From: Micractinium sp. NFX-FRZ
Taxonomy: Eukaryota > Chlorophyta > Trebouxiophyceae > Chlorellales > Chlorellaceae
Reading direction: 5' to 3'
Assembly: GCA_029339195.1 (NCBI GenBank)
Contig: JAPTJF010000522.1
Coordinates: 1-40,870, forward strand
DNA length: 40,870 nt
Below the pieces are notes generated by a model that searched no databases, had not been told where the DNA came from, and saw only the letters and a program-made list of their open reading frames with translations. A program made the position numbers and the translations under genes. The first letter of the stretch is position 1. Each line of letters opens with the position of its first letter. Shown piece after piece: positions 22,732-40,870 of the stretch.

Positions 22732-23743
22732 CATTCATGTCGGTGCATGTGGACCTGTTTTCTAAGCTGACGCACATGCATGCATCGTGATTTCACGGTG
22801 CCGCACTTGCAATTGGGTCCAAGCCTCATGTGCCAATTGATTGTCCAAACCACCAGACATGTCAGCAATGCTGTGAGGCGATACCACGAGCTCGCAGTTG
22901 CTCACCCTTGTCGGTGTTGCTCATGCAGTATCACGTTTGATACTGCAGTGTGTGGGAAGTGACTGACACACCAACGAAGTGCTGACAGGATTGCAGCGAG
23001 GTGCATTGTTGCAAGCTTACATTCCGGATGCATGTCAGGCTAGACTATTTGCAACGGTTGATTCAATCACTTCCTGCTCAGCATGTTGCTTGTTTGGATG
23101 TTTCAACTTCAAAGCTAACTAGGCGACTGCAGCTCGCACAGCTTGCTATCAGGGTATAAACTACGTACCAATCCCGGCTGCAATCGCATGACCAGCGGTC
23201 GCCCAAGCCTGCACATGACCAGGCCGGGGCAACGTTATGTGCCGAGCTTGAGGGGAGGGTGAAGTAACTGTACTAAGACAGAAAATATGACCAACACTAA
23301 TGAGGATGCAGGGCTGGGACGGGCCAGGATCTGGGGCCAGGATCTGGGGTCATTGCAGTCACCCGCTGCCTGACCAAACACTTTGAGCGGCCGCGGCGCG
23401 GTCGAAGCAGCTGGGGCAGCGGCGCGCAGGCGCTGGGCGCCCCTGGGGCTGCCGGCGGCCGAGAAAGGGAAGCCTCCCCTCCCCTACTTTTCACTTCCCG
23501 ACCCCTTGTCGCCTCACCCCTGCGTGCACCCTTTCCTCGCGCACCGCTGTCGCCCAGTCCCTCCGAATCTAGGGTAGGATCCGGACAGTTTGGGCACCAC
23601 CCACCCCTCCGGGGCGGGAGCCGCCCTCCGTCGCTCATGCTCCCCGAGGCTGGAGCCCCATGGGCCTGTTCCGATATCCCCCTGCCCTCACTCACCCCCA
23701 CTCCTGCCTCTGGAGGGGGCCTTGCCGAAAGGCTTGGCTACAC

Positions 23744-23802
23744 GCCTGCGCCGAGCCCCTTTTGCGGAGAAGGGGGAAGGCGGCCCCCCGCTCGGCGCAG
23801 GC
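23744..23802. repeat. Hairpin with 13-bp perfect stem
   Basis: GCCTGCGCCGAGC at 23744-23756 is the exact reverse complement of 23790-23802, with a 33-nt loop. Inside the loop a CCCCTT run can pair with an AAGGGGG-like run, extending the structure. It lies in a GC-rich block far from either gene end. Confidence 0.75.
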
Positions 23803-24001
23803 AGGGGAGGTGGGCGGGGGCCACCCCTGTGGCCCCTTTGTGATCACTCTTCATGCACGCATTCCGGGGTGTGTGCGTGCCCCCAGTGGAGCGCCTTCCA
23901 CTTGAAGTGTGACCAAAGCACTAATGAGCTTTAGCTTTCTCGTGCCCCTCTAGTAAAAGATGGTCAATGTGTTTTGCCATGCTGCCACCAGGTTCTCAGC
24001 C

Positions 24002-24092
24002 CACAGAGCGAGTTGCCCACACAGTGCAAGTCGTGTCTGCCGCCAACAAATATGGGATGCACCCGCCAGCTCCTGTGGTGCAGAAACGAATG
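24002..24092 (+). repeat. Dispersed repeat, copy B (91 nt)
   Basis: Direct-orientation partner of 17806-17903, 6.2 kb away; the pair flanks the methyltransferase gene. See copy A for the alignment. Confidence 0.8.
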
Positions 24093-24108
24093 ACTGCCAT
24101 GTGGTTGT

Positions 24109-24113
24109 CTTAC
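24109..24113 (-). terminator. Possible poly(A) signal TGTAA of RPC2
   Basis: TGTAA on the minus strand lies 244 nt beyond the RPC2 stop codon, adjacent to repeat copy B. Confidence 0.4.
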
Positions 24114-24310
24114 ACGTGAATGGCATTGTTGCTACATGAAATCGCAGGCAAGCCTAGCTGGCTGATGAGCATGATATCAGGCTGCCCTGGAAGGCGCGTC
24201 ATCCGTGTACCATAGCCAGCGCAATGCACAGCGGCGGCCCAGGGCCTCGCCGGCGCTCAAGCAAAATTTTCAACTCAGGGTCTCCCCCAAGTGCAAGCGG
24301 CGGCACCATG

Positions 24311-24356
24311 AGGCCATCCAAGGCATCATGCCTCTGCCAGAAGGCCAACCAAGGCA

Positions 24357-24372
<16 letters not shown>
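24311..24372 (-). repeat. 31-nt tandem duplication covering the RPC2 stop codon
   Basis: Two adjacent 31-nt units (24311-24341 and 24342-24372) differ at about 4-5 positions. The inner unit contains the last RPC2 codons and TGA. The outer unit, in the 3' UTR, still reads Leu-Ala-Glu-Ala-stop. Confidence 0.85.
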
Positions 24373-33807
<9,435 letters not shown>

Positions 33808-34399
33808 GGCGGCCTGCGGCTCTGCACCGCTGCCGCCGCCGCCGCCACTGCCACCGCCGTCACTGCTACTGCTGAAAGCGCGAACCGCGCCTATACGGGC
33901 TCCTTTTGGTGCTTCTACGTCGGACTGCTGCTAAAGCGCGCGCTCGGGAGCGCTAGCAGCACGAGAAGACCAGCGAGACGTCCGGCAGGCGCCCCTGTGT
34001 ACGCTGATGCCCCGTAGAGTGTCGAATGATATATTGCGCAATTTGAGAACCTTTCCCTCATGCATTGCAGGGCTTCTCCGTGCTGCGTGCTCTGCGGCGC
34101 CTTGTGGCGGCTGTTTCGTGCGGCGGAGCATTGGCACACTGCATGCAGATATATCGGCACCCCTCGAAGGATTACGCGTGCAACGGAGGGCGAAGCGGTT
34201 GCATGGTGTTTGTGGGTTTGTGAGCTTACCGCCAGCCAACGAGAGGCTGCACACGGCTGGAGGCAGCGCTCACAAAAGCAAGCTGTATTAGCAAGCGTTG
34301 AGGCTGGTGGTGAAGCCGGCAGCGTCGGGGTGGTGGCGGCGGCGGCGGCAGCGGCGCCCAGCTTGTCGGCCCTGACGGCACGTGTCCAGCCAGGTCGCA
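33808..34399. promoter_or_regulatory. 592-nt divergent promoter region between RPC2 and mTERF
   Basis: The start codons of RPC2 (minus) and the mTERF gene (plus) face away from this stretch. A perfect palindrome ATTGCGCAAT lies at 34033-34042 next to an ATAT run (34029-34034), the best core-promoter candidate. No experimentally known element is recognised. Confidence 0.5.
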
Positions 34400-34636
34400 A
34401 TGGCTGCAACGCTGCCGGGGGGGCTCCCGGCGGTGATGATGGATCGCCGGCCGACCGGGCTGCCTCCTGGCCAGCTGCGCATCCCAACGCCACAAGACCT
34501 TGAGCGCATGCGGCGGTTGCGACAGCAGCAGCAACAGCGGCACCAGCCCCAGCCGCAGCGGCACCAGCAGCCGCCGCTGCCGCAACGGCAGCAGCAGCAG
34601 CAGCAGCCACCACCGCCTCCGGGTGTGCAAGACCTG

Positions 34637-34671
<35 letters not shown>

Positions 34672-37600
34672 TCCTGTGCCGCCACAGGGGCAGCTGTCCC
34701 CTGAACAGCAGCGGCAGCAGCAGCAGCAGCAGACTCAGCCACCAGGGGCGGCGCCACAGCGGCAAGGGGTGGTGATGCCACAGCGGCAGCCTGCACTGCC
34801 GCAGCGGCAAGGGGTGGTGATGCCACAGAGGCAGCCAGCACCACCGCAGCGGCAAGGGGTGGTGATGCCCCAACGGCAGTCAGCGGCGGTGCACCGGCAA
34901 GGGGTAGTGATGCCACAGCGGCAGTCAGCACTGCCGCAGCAGCAAGGGGCGCCGCCACGGCAGAGCCTGCCACAGCGGGGTGCGAAGCAGCCGGGGAAGG
35001 GGAGCAAGACAGACGAGTTGTTTGCTGCTCTAGCAGTGGAGTGCGATCTACAAGATGCATGGCGGCCACAGGTGTGTGTGTGATAATGTATCAAACATAT
35101 GATCAAGCAACACAAGGGGCAAGGGCGTGCCTTGTAGCTCGCCTTTTCTTTGGTGTGTTGCTGCTTGTGGGTGCTGCGTGCGGCAGCTGCAGGTGCGCAG
35201 CCATGGAGCAGGGCGGGTGTGCACCCAGCCCCTCTTCACCCTCTTGGATTGCAACGCCCTGGATTGCCTGCAGGTGCTGCTCCTTCACGAGCTAGGTCTC
35301 CGGCCTGCCGACTTCCAGCGGTTGGTGGACTCTCGCCCTGAAATCTTCCAGATGGGCATTGTCACCATGCGACGCAAGCTCAAGTTCTTCCAGGACACCA
35401 TCGGCCTCAGGTTGGGTGCTAGCACACGCGGTTTCTTGGGTTGCAGGCAGCGAGTGGGAATGAGGGGAACGGATGTTGCTCAAGGGTGTTGGGCACCTTG
35501 TGGCAAGGTCAAGTACGTCCATGACCTCATCGTCCCCAGGTGCATGCAGAACATCACCAAGGTCACTGTCAATGCCACCCCACATCCTGTAGTGCTCATG
35601 GCATGCTGCACACTTGGCCCTTGTTGCAGCAACGCGGAGCTCACAAAGGTGATTGCCAAGTTCCCCCGCATCCTGGAGTACAAGTCGGAGCGCACCATCC
35701 GCCCCCGCCTTGATTTCCTGCGCCGCTGCGGCGTGGGCCAGGAGGAGCTGGCAAAGGTGGGCCGAACTTGGATGCTGTACTGTTGTGGTCAGCTATTACT
35801 GTGTTCTCGTTTAATTACTCGTTTGGTTTAAAACGACAATGAACAGAACGTACACATGACCAGTGACTTCCCTTGTTGGTTTTGGAAAATAGACTGTGAG
35901 AGCATGGCATGCATACCCCTGTTGTCCATGCCGTCAGGGGTGGGTGGGTGGGTGGGCTGTCTGCGGCACTGGGCATTCGGATTGGGAAAGATGGGGTGGC
36001 AGGTGATAGGTGAACTTTGTTGGTCTGGTCTTGTGTGGGTGGGTGACTACATCGGCAGGTGTTTGTATAGGGTCCCACTGTAACTGTGGGTGACGAAATG
36101 CTGAAGCCGTGCGCTGCACATGCTGATTAACACGCTCTACAACCGCTTCCGCCATCCTGGTCAGGTGTTCATGCGGGCTCCGATGGCTCTAGAGCTGCGC
36201 GTGAAGGACACGCTAGAACCGCGGGCAGCCTTTCTGCGGGATGTGCTCAGCCTGTCCTCTGGCGCGCTGGGCAAGCTCATCGTGCGGCACCCGCAGGTGG
36301 GAGACCTTGCAGTATTATTGCGAGTCGCCACTATTGTGCTCTGCACTATTGTCAGGTGCCCCATGGTGCGCGGCTTTGAGAGGTGACGCGCATGCTGCTG
36401 CTGTGTCATTTGGGTGGCACACCCACCTCGCCCTCTGCTTAATGCAGTCGTCCTTTCATTCGGCCGCTTTCATCCGGTCAGGTCTCAGCCAGTTGTCGCC
36501 AATCGTCCAATGCAGGTGCTCACGTGCACGGAGGACATGATGCAGCAGCGGGTGGACTTCTTGCTGCAGCAGGGGCTCAGCCAGGAGGAAGTTGGGCGGG
36601 CAGTGTTGGCGCACCCACAGGTGGGCAAGCGGTCTGGGCTGGGACAGGGAGCGGGTGGGAAGGATGGGAGATAGTACTCGCACAAAGCAAGGCTTCTGTT
36701 TAAAAACAAGAAATTGTTTTCAAGTTTCTACATCAGCAAGGACAGCCCTGCTCTCAGAATTAATCTTTGTTTTGATCCCGCTCCGCCAAGCCCCACCTCC
36801 CCTGCACTACAGGTACTGCACTACAAGATTGACAGCATGCAGGAGCGGGTGAACTTCCTGCTGTACATTGGGCTGGACCAGGTGCAGGTGGGTGCGTTCC
36901 TCATGGTAGCCTAGTAGGTCGCTGGCGGGTTGCTGCTTTCGGGTCAATTTTGCTAGCCTCTTGCACCTGTCTACTCTGATGGTTCATCTCCTCCTCCTTT
37001 TCCTGCTTCTTCTTTAGCCGGAGCCGTTCCCCCGACCACTGAGCCGCTATAAACGATAAGATGTCCTTTCACCGTCCTCTTGTACTATTTTATGCAGGTG
37101 GGTGCCTGCATAGCACGCTTCCCCCAGCTCTTCTCACTGAACGTGGAAGCCAACCTGGCGCCCAAGTGGCGGTACCTTGTCGACTACATGCGTACCCCGG
37201 CAGACAGCGTGGCAACCCTCTGCTCCTACCCTGCCTACTTCAGCCTCTCCCTCACAAACAGGTCGGTGCCAGCAGGAGGGCGAGCAGCTGTGTTTGTGAC
37301 TGGGCAAGCTAGGCTGGTCTGTGCGCTGATGCTTGGTTGTAGCACTTGCTTGGTCCACACATGTGTGCACGCACATTCCTTGACATGCTTCCCCACCTGC
37401 TCCCGCCCTCTGCACAAGCCTTACCTGCCCGCACTCTGCTCCTCCCTGGTGATGGCCCTGTTTGCAGAGTCCTGCCGCGGCATCGCTTTTTCCTGCACAT
37501 CCACAGCCAGCGCAGCCCTGGGCAGGGCAAGAAGAAGGGAGGGAAGAAGCAATCGGGGGCAAGCCCAGACGTGCCCTTCCAAATGGGCTTCCTCAAAAGC

Positions 37601-37699
37601 ACAGACGCCCAGTTTGTGTCGCAGCTAGGCAGCAGCCTCGAAGACTACGCAGCTTTCCGGCAACAGTTGCTAGGTGACGCGCCGGCACAGGCGGAGTAA
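34400..37699 (+). CDS. mTERF-domain protein with poly-Gln N-terminal extension
   Basis: mTERF proteins are organelle nucleic-acid binders that act on transcription termination, RNA splicing or ribosome assembly in mitochondria or plastids. Exons: 34400-35071, 35274-35410, 35630-35756, 36165-36296, 36516-36620, 36813-36887, 37098-37261 and 37468-37699. The phases agree and give 547 aa. From about residue 225 there are around seven helical repeats of about 30-44 residues with the PxhL-type signature, for example LTKVIAKFPRILEYK, LGKLIVRHPQVLTC and VGRAVLAHPQVLHYK. The first about 220 residues are Gln/Pro-rich with a 15-residue tandem repeat and no clear transit peptide, so the target organelle is unknown. 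The start at 34400 is the first ATG in frame. Two introns interrupt the repeats at the same spot (HPQ|VL), which suggests duplication of exon-sized modules. Confidence 0.88.
34760..34939 (+). repeat. Four 45-nt tandem repeats in mTERF exon 1
   Basis: Four units of 45 nt each begin CGGCAAGGGGTGGTGATGCC with small changes and code a 15-residue RQGVVMPQRQ-type unit. CAG-rich poly-Gln tracts lie just upstream (about 34520-34740). Length polymorphism between strains is likely. Confidence 0.9.
36883..37105 (+). repeat. mTERF intron 6 bounded by a 13-nt direct repeat
   Basis: TGCAGGTGGGTGC occurs at 36883-36895, across the donor, and at 37093-37105, across the acceptor. Splicing joins the two copies at CAG|GTG. 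This is the signature expected if the intron arose by duplication of an exonic AGGT-containing segment. Confidence 0.8.
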
Positions 37700-37997
37700 C
37701 TGGAACCTTGACCACCTTGCTTCACCCTCCGACCCCCCTCAGCACTGCTTCTGTGTACGTTGCGCCTCTGAAACTGGCCTTGCTAACTTTGCGTGCGACT
37801 GTCCTGTGGCAAAGCATCATCACATCAGTTGCGGTAACCCTGTGGGCATGGCGTTGAACCGTGCCTGGGCAAGAATTTGGGCATACAGATTACATAGAGC
37901 GGGACCGGGCTGTACTCAGCGCACTCAAGTTCTGTCACGGCGCGCTTGTTCGTTCGAAAGGAGAGCCAGGGCACACGGAGGCAGCACCAAACTGTGA
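37700..37997. other. Convergent 3' intergenic region of mTERF and O-fucosyltransferase genes
   Basis: These 298 nt hold both 3' UTRs. A minus-strand TGTAA at 37890-37894 suits the O-fucosyltransferase gene. No matching signal was found for mTERF on the plus strand here. Confidence 0.5.
37890..37894 (-). terminator. Poly(A) signal TGTAA of the O-fucosyltransferase-like gene
   Basis: TGTAA on the minus strand lies 104 nt beyond the stop codon at 37998-38000. Confidence 0.5.
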
Positions 37998-40395
37998 TCA
38001 TGGGTTGGGCTGGTAGCCAAACGCGAACCGGACGAAAGCCCGAAATCGCTCTTCGTTGGAGTCTGCCCCTTTGCCCTCCAAGTGAATGTATCCATTGGAT
38101 GAGGCTGGATATCCACGGCAGATTCTCATTTGTTCAACCCACGCAGACATCGTGCTGTATGGGTGCCCAACAAAGGCTTGGGAGGAAGCTGAAACCAGCA
38201 TGTCGATGAGCGCAAGTTGCTCCGAGTGCAGGCCTGCACGTCAGTGTGATACAAAAAACTGGGTCAAACTGTGACTTGGGTCCAGAGAAATAAAACCTAC
38301 CGTCTGTGTTCACCATAGAAAGCCGATAGGGACTTCTTTCTTCTCTGCAGCTGAGCATGCTTACCAGAGGTGACCTCAGCGCTCAGAAACTGTTCTTTGT
38401 ACACGATTTTCTTGGCCAATCCAGCATCTTGCATAGCTTTCACGACGGCCTGGGAACCTGTGGGAAAGAAACAGTGGACATTGGGCGATAAATACACTCC
38501 CAGCTTAGGCCAGGCCGCAAGGCATTCGCTCCCTGCCGCTGCGGAGAGCTGCAAACACAACCACACATGGCAACCTTCCTGGGGCTGCTGCAGCACCGAT
38601 TGCAGGCGACAACAGGTGTGCGTACGTGGCGTTTTGGCATGCAGTCCAAGGCCAGATGCGACATAAACTGTTGTTTGGTTCGTGAAGCTAGTGTTGGCCA
38701 TTGCCTGGAGGTATAGCTGGAGCACTGCATCCTCGCCCCCAAAGTGCTGGTTAAAGGCCACGGCATCATCTTCAAGCCGCAGATGCACTGCGCTGTAAGG
38801 CCCCCCAATCTGTTTTTCAATGCGCCGTGCGTACTGTAGAAGAGTTTGGTTGAAAAAGAATCCGCCTTGAACACTGGAGATGGCAAGACTGAGAGCACTG
38901 CAGCATGGAAATACGTTCAGCTTCAGTTCTGCGCTGCAATCAGAAAGCTTGCGCTCCACCTTCAGTTTTCCACATACCATCCACTCTAGCACTTACTTCT
39001 GCACGGGTGTTGCGAAGAAGAGGGCGGTGCTGTCCAGGTTTATACACTCTGGTACCGTCTTGCTGCGTTTGTACTCAGCCTCAGCCGCCTCAACAGCACG
39101 TTGCCTGGCCTGCTGTGCGATAGTCGCAAGGTGACTGCTAGGCCTCGGCAGGTGGATTGTAATGCAGCTGCCATTGCCATACACTGCTGTCACGGGTGCA
39201 TTGTGCGATAATAAATCGAACCATTGTTGCTTCTGTTCTTCAGTGAAGTTTGGTGTCTGCAGAAAGTAAGGTTGAAACGAGACCTCTTGGTGAGTCTGTT
39301 TTGAAGGGAAGGGCGGAGAGAGCCAGGCTCCAAGATGCCCCCATTGTCAGGACACAGCACGAGTATGCACAGCTGCGAACAGGCAGCCGTAGGTCCATGT
39401 ACATCGAGACTCACCTTGTGAATGATCAAGCCTCGGTGCTCCCAGACTGCGGCCATCTTGTCAACATCAAATATCGATTCAGACGGCTCCCACGTCCAAT
39501 CTTGTGGCCCCTTCTTGAACGCCGCTCGTGACCTCATTGGCGCCAAGACTAGCCCTGCCCCAATTTCTCGAGCAATCATGAACGCTGAAAGGTGGCACAG
39601 CAGCTGATTTGTGAGGCCTCCGCCTGTTGCGTAGCGCAGTCGCAAAGGTACGCGTGCTGCAATCCTTCCTTTGCGTCGGCCAATTCGCCTGTAATGCTGC
39701 CATGCCGCATCTTCAGTATACGCCAGAGATGTGGGCGGTTCCAATAGCTCTGGGTAGTTCTGCAAGTATGCCTCCCAATCAAAGTTGGTGTGCTTGCTTG
39801 AAGTACGTAGTTGCTGGTTTGAAAGCATTTGCGCACCATCGCTGCTGCATTGGAGAGGGTGGCAGTTTGGTCAGTTCAAAGGGCCAGCAGCAAGAGTGCA
39901 GTCTTGGAGGGAAGGCCGGCAGGACAGATTCGGAGGTGAGACGGGCAGCAAGTTGCATGGCGAATTACAGCACTGCAGCCACTGTGACCCTGCAGCGCAA
40001 TCTGGCGGGCAGTGCCCTGCTGGCATCGCCTCGCTGGCATCGGCTCCACGTACACATACGCACTACAAAACTCGGAGCTGCAACTTTCACGCCACTCTTC
40101 ACCCATCAGCCACACAGCACTGCCCGCTGTTGGTCTCAGATCTGCAGATCATCACCAGCCCTCAAAGCCGCTACCACAATCCAGCACAGGCCAGCTCAAC
40201 TCAACACCACTCTCCCGCGAGTCAATTCTGCGCAGTGCCGTACCTTGATTTTCTTGAGAGCTGGAGCATGTGCGGCGTTCCAAAGAGAAGCAGGACGCAT
40301 GCAAACATCAAGGCCGGTGTGATCCTGCAGGGCAGAGCGCCGGCTCTCTCAACAGCAGGACCAGGTTCAAAAGCCTGCGGACAGGGGCCAGACAT
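37998..40395 (-). CDS. O-fucosyltransferase-like type II membrane protein
   Basis: Six exons on the minus strand: 40395-40244, 39844-39415 (or from 39841), 39256-38997, 38897-38626, 38457-38365 and 38233-37998. All phases agree and give 480 aa. A hydrophobic anchor (ITPALMFACVLLLFGT, about residues 25-40) predicts Golgi/ER location. GGGLTNQLLCHLSAFMIARE and YSAVHLRLEDDA match the two halves of the GDP-fucose protein O-fucosyltransferase fold (GGxxNQ near the N-terminus, HxR-E in the middle). The end, SSQAFVGHPYSTMSAWVEQM, matches its last conserved block. A lead-in region (NFDWEAYLQNYPELLEP) precedes the catalytic part. Several N-glycosylation sequons occur (for example NTSFTNQT). The substrate is unknown. 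The acceptor of exon 2 is a tandem NAGNAG, so isoforms with or without one Ser are possible. Confidence 0.8.
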
Positions 40396-40802
40396 GGTCC
40401 AAACTGCCCTGCACCAAGCGATCTGTTACCATGTTGTCAGCCGCGGTCCGGGAGCGCTCATCACGTTCTACTTGAGCATGAACGGGAGGCTGCAGGGAGG
40501 GCAGGGCCATGATGCGGATGTTGTGCTTCCCGGCACACCGGGATATGACACCGATGCAGCCCGCTGGGCAATGTGGAACATAATGTACCATCATGGAGGG
40601 AATACTGTCAGCAAAAGCAAGCAAGATCAAATCAAATCAACCACGAGGCTGATGCCCTGCCCGCCTCTGGCGGCCCGGCAGCAAAGGCCCGCCAGCGGTA
40701 TGGTTGCGCGCCCCAATGTACACCAGAATACCCTTGGATTGTGATGAGAGGTATATATAGACAAATGCAGCTTAGAGTTATCTGCTAGTTATCAGACCAT
40801 AC

Positions 40803-40804
<2 letters not shown>
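40396..40804 (-). promoter_or_regulatory. Upstream region of the O-fucosyltransferase-like gene with TATA element
   Basis: TATATATA at 40752-40759 is the only clear TATA-like box in an intergenic part of the window. It lies 357 nt upstream of the ATG at 40395 and, being symmetric, could also serve a plus-strand gene beyond the window. No confident coding segment is seen between it and the ATG. Confidence 0.45.

Positions 40805-40864
<60 letters not shown>
40805..40864. repeat. Run of 60 C residues
   Basis: An uninterrupted poly-C run ends 6 nt before the window edge. It may be a true homopolymer, but a poly-G read artefact or gap-filling error at a contig end is at least as likely. Confidence 0.9.
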
Positions 40865-40865
<1 letters not shown>

Positions 40866-40870
40866 CCGCC

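Larger units (their letters stand above)
22492..24356. other. 1.9 kb convergent intergenic region between the methyltransferase and RPC2
   Basis: Both neighbouring genes end into this stretch. It holds their 3' UTRs, a GC-rich block (about 23380-23830) with a strong hairpin, and copy B of the dispersed repeat. The frames inside the GC-rich block (for example 23297-23701 minus) are Arg/Gly/Pro-rich and look like composition effects. No RNA gene is recognised. Confidence 0.5.

Noticed and set aside
23297..23701. 134-codon minus-strand Arg/Gly/Pro-rich frame
   Set aside because: It lies in a GC-rich block with several overlapping frames on both strands, and it has no splice context or domain.
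33915..35069. 384-codon minus-strand Ala/Leu-rich frame
   Set aside because: It is the antisense shadow of the mTERF CAG/poly-Gln region and the intergenic stretch.
38134..38358. Alternative last exon of the O-fucosyltransferase-like gene
   Set aside because: It can be joined in phase, but the exon at 38233-37998 carries the conserved SSQAFVGHPYSTMS block and fits better.

Overview
This window is nuclear DNA of a eukaryote, most likely a chlorophyte green alga (trebouxiophyte-like is my best guess). The genes are intron-dense, with GT-AG introns of about 60-600 nt. TGTAA, the usual green-algal poly(A) signal, follows several stop codons. Proteins carry Ala/Gly/Gln runs, and the encoded machinery is eukaryotic (Pol III subunits, the Paf1-complex TPR subunit, an mTERF protein). 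There is no operon, CRISPR array, intact mobile element, tRNA or rRNA that I can see.

Layout: 1-297 holds an Ala/Gly-rich coding tail of uncertain strand. Minus-strand genes at 1174-6201 (Pol III subunit RPC3/C82, 14 exons) and 6819-14909 (CTR9 of the Paf1 complex, 19 exons) run head-to-tail. A 1.2 kb gap separates CTR9 from a divergent, intronless GT-A glycosyltransferase (16134-17543, plus). After 2.3 kb of non-genic DNA comes a 7-exon membrane-anchored FkbM-like methyltransferase (19808-22491, plus). A 1.9 kb gap containing a copy of a ~95-nt dispersed repeat and a strong hairpin follows. Next is the 22-exon gene for the second-largest Pol III subunit RPC2 (24357-33807, minus). It shares a 0.6 kb divergent promoter with an 8-exon mTERF gene (34400-37699, plus). 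That gene converges on a 6-exon O-fucosyltransferase-like gene (37998-40395, minus). The window ends in a run of 60 C.

Exons were built by hand. Reading phase is consistent at every junction of CTR9 (1044 aa), RPC2 (1150 aa), the methyltransferase (350 aa), mTERF (547 aa) and the O-fucosyltransferase (480 aa). Only RPC3 exon 3 has an ambiguous 3' end.

The most unusual signal is in the introns. Many RPC2 and CTR9 introns (and one RPC3 intron) contain decayed copies of the edge of a neighbouring exon, roughly 100-200 nt from the original and often still recognisable as protein. The same kind of local duplication also copied the end and stop codon of RPC2. One mTERF intron is bounded by a perfect 13-nt direct repeat centred on AG|GT. 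Together these suggest introns that form or grow by short tandem duplication of exon junctions. CTR9 also needs at least three GC-AG introns. Functionally, three of the six recognisable multi-exon genes serve RNA polymerase transcription (two Pol III core/subcomplex subunits and a Pol II elongation factor).
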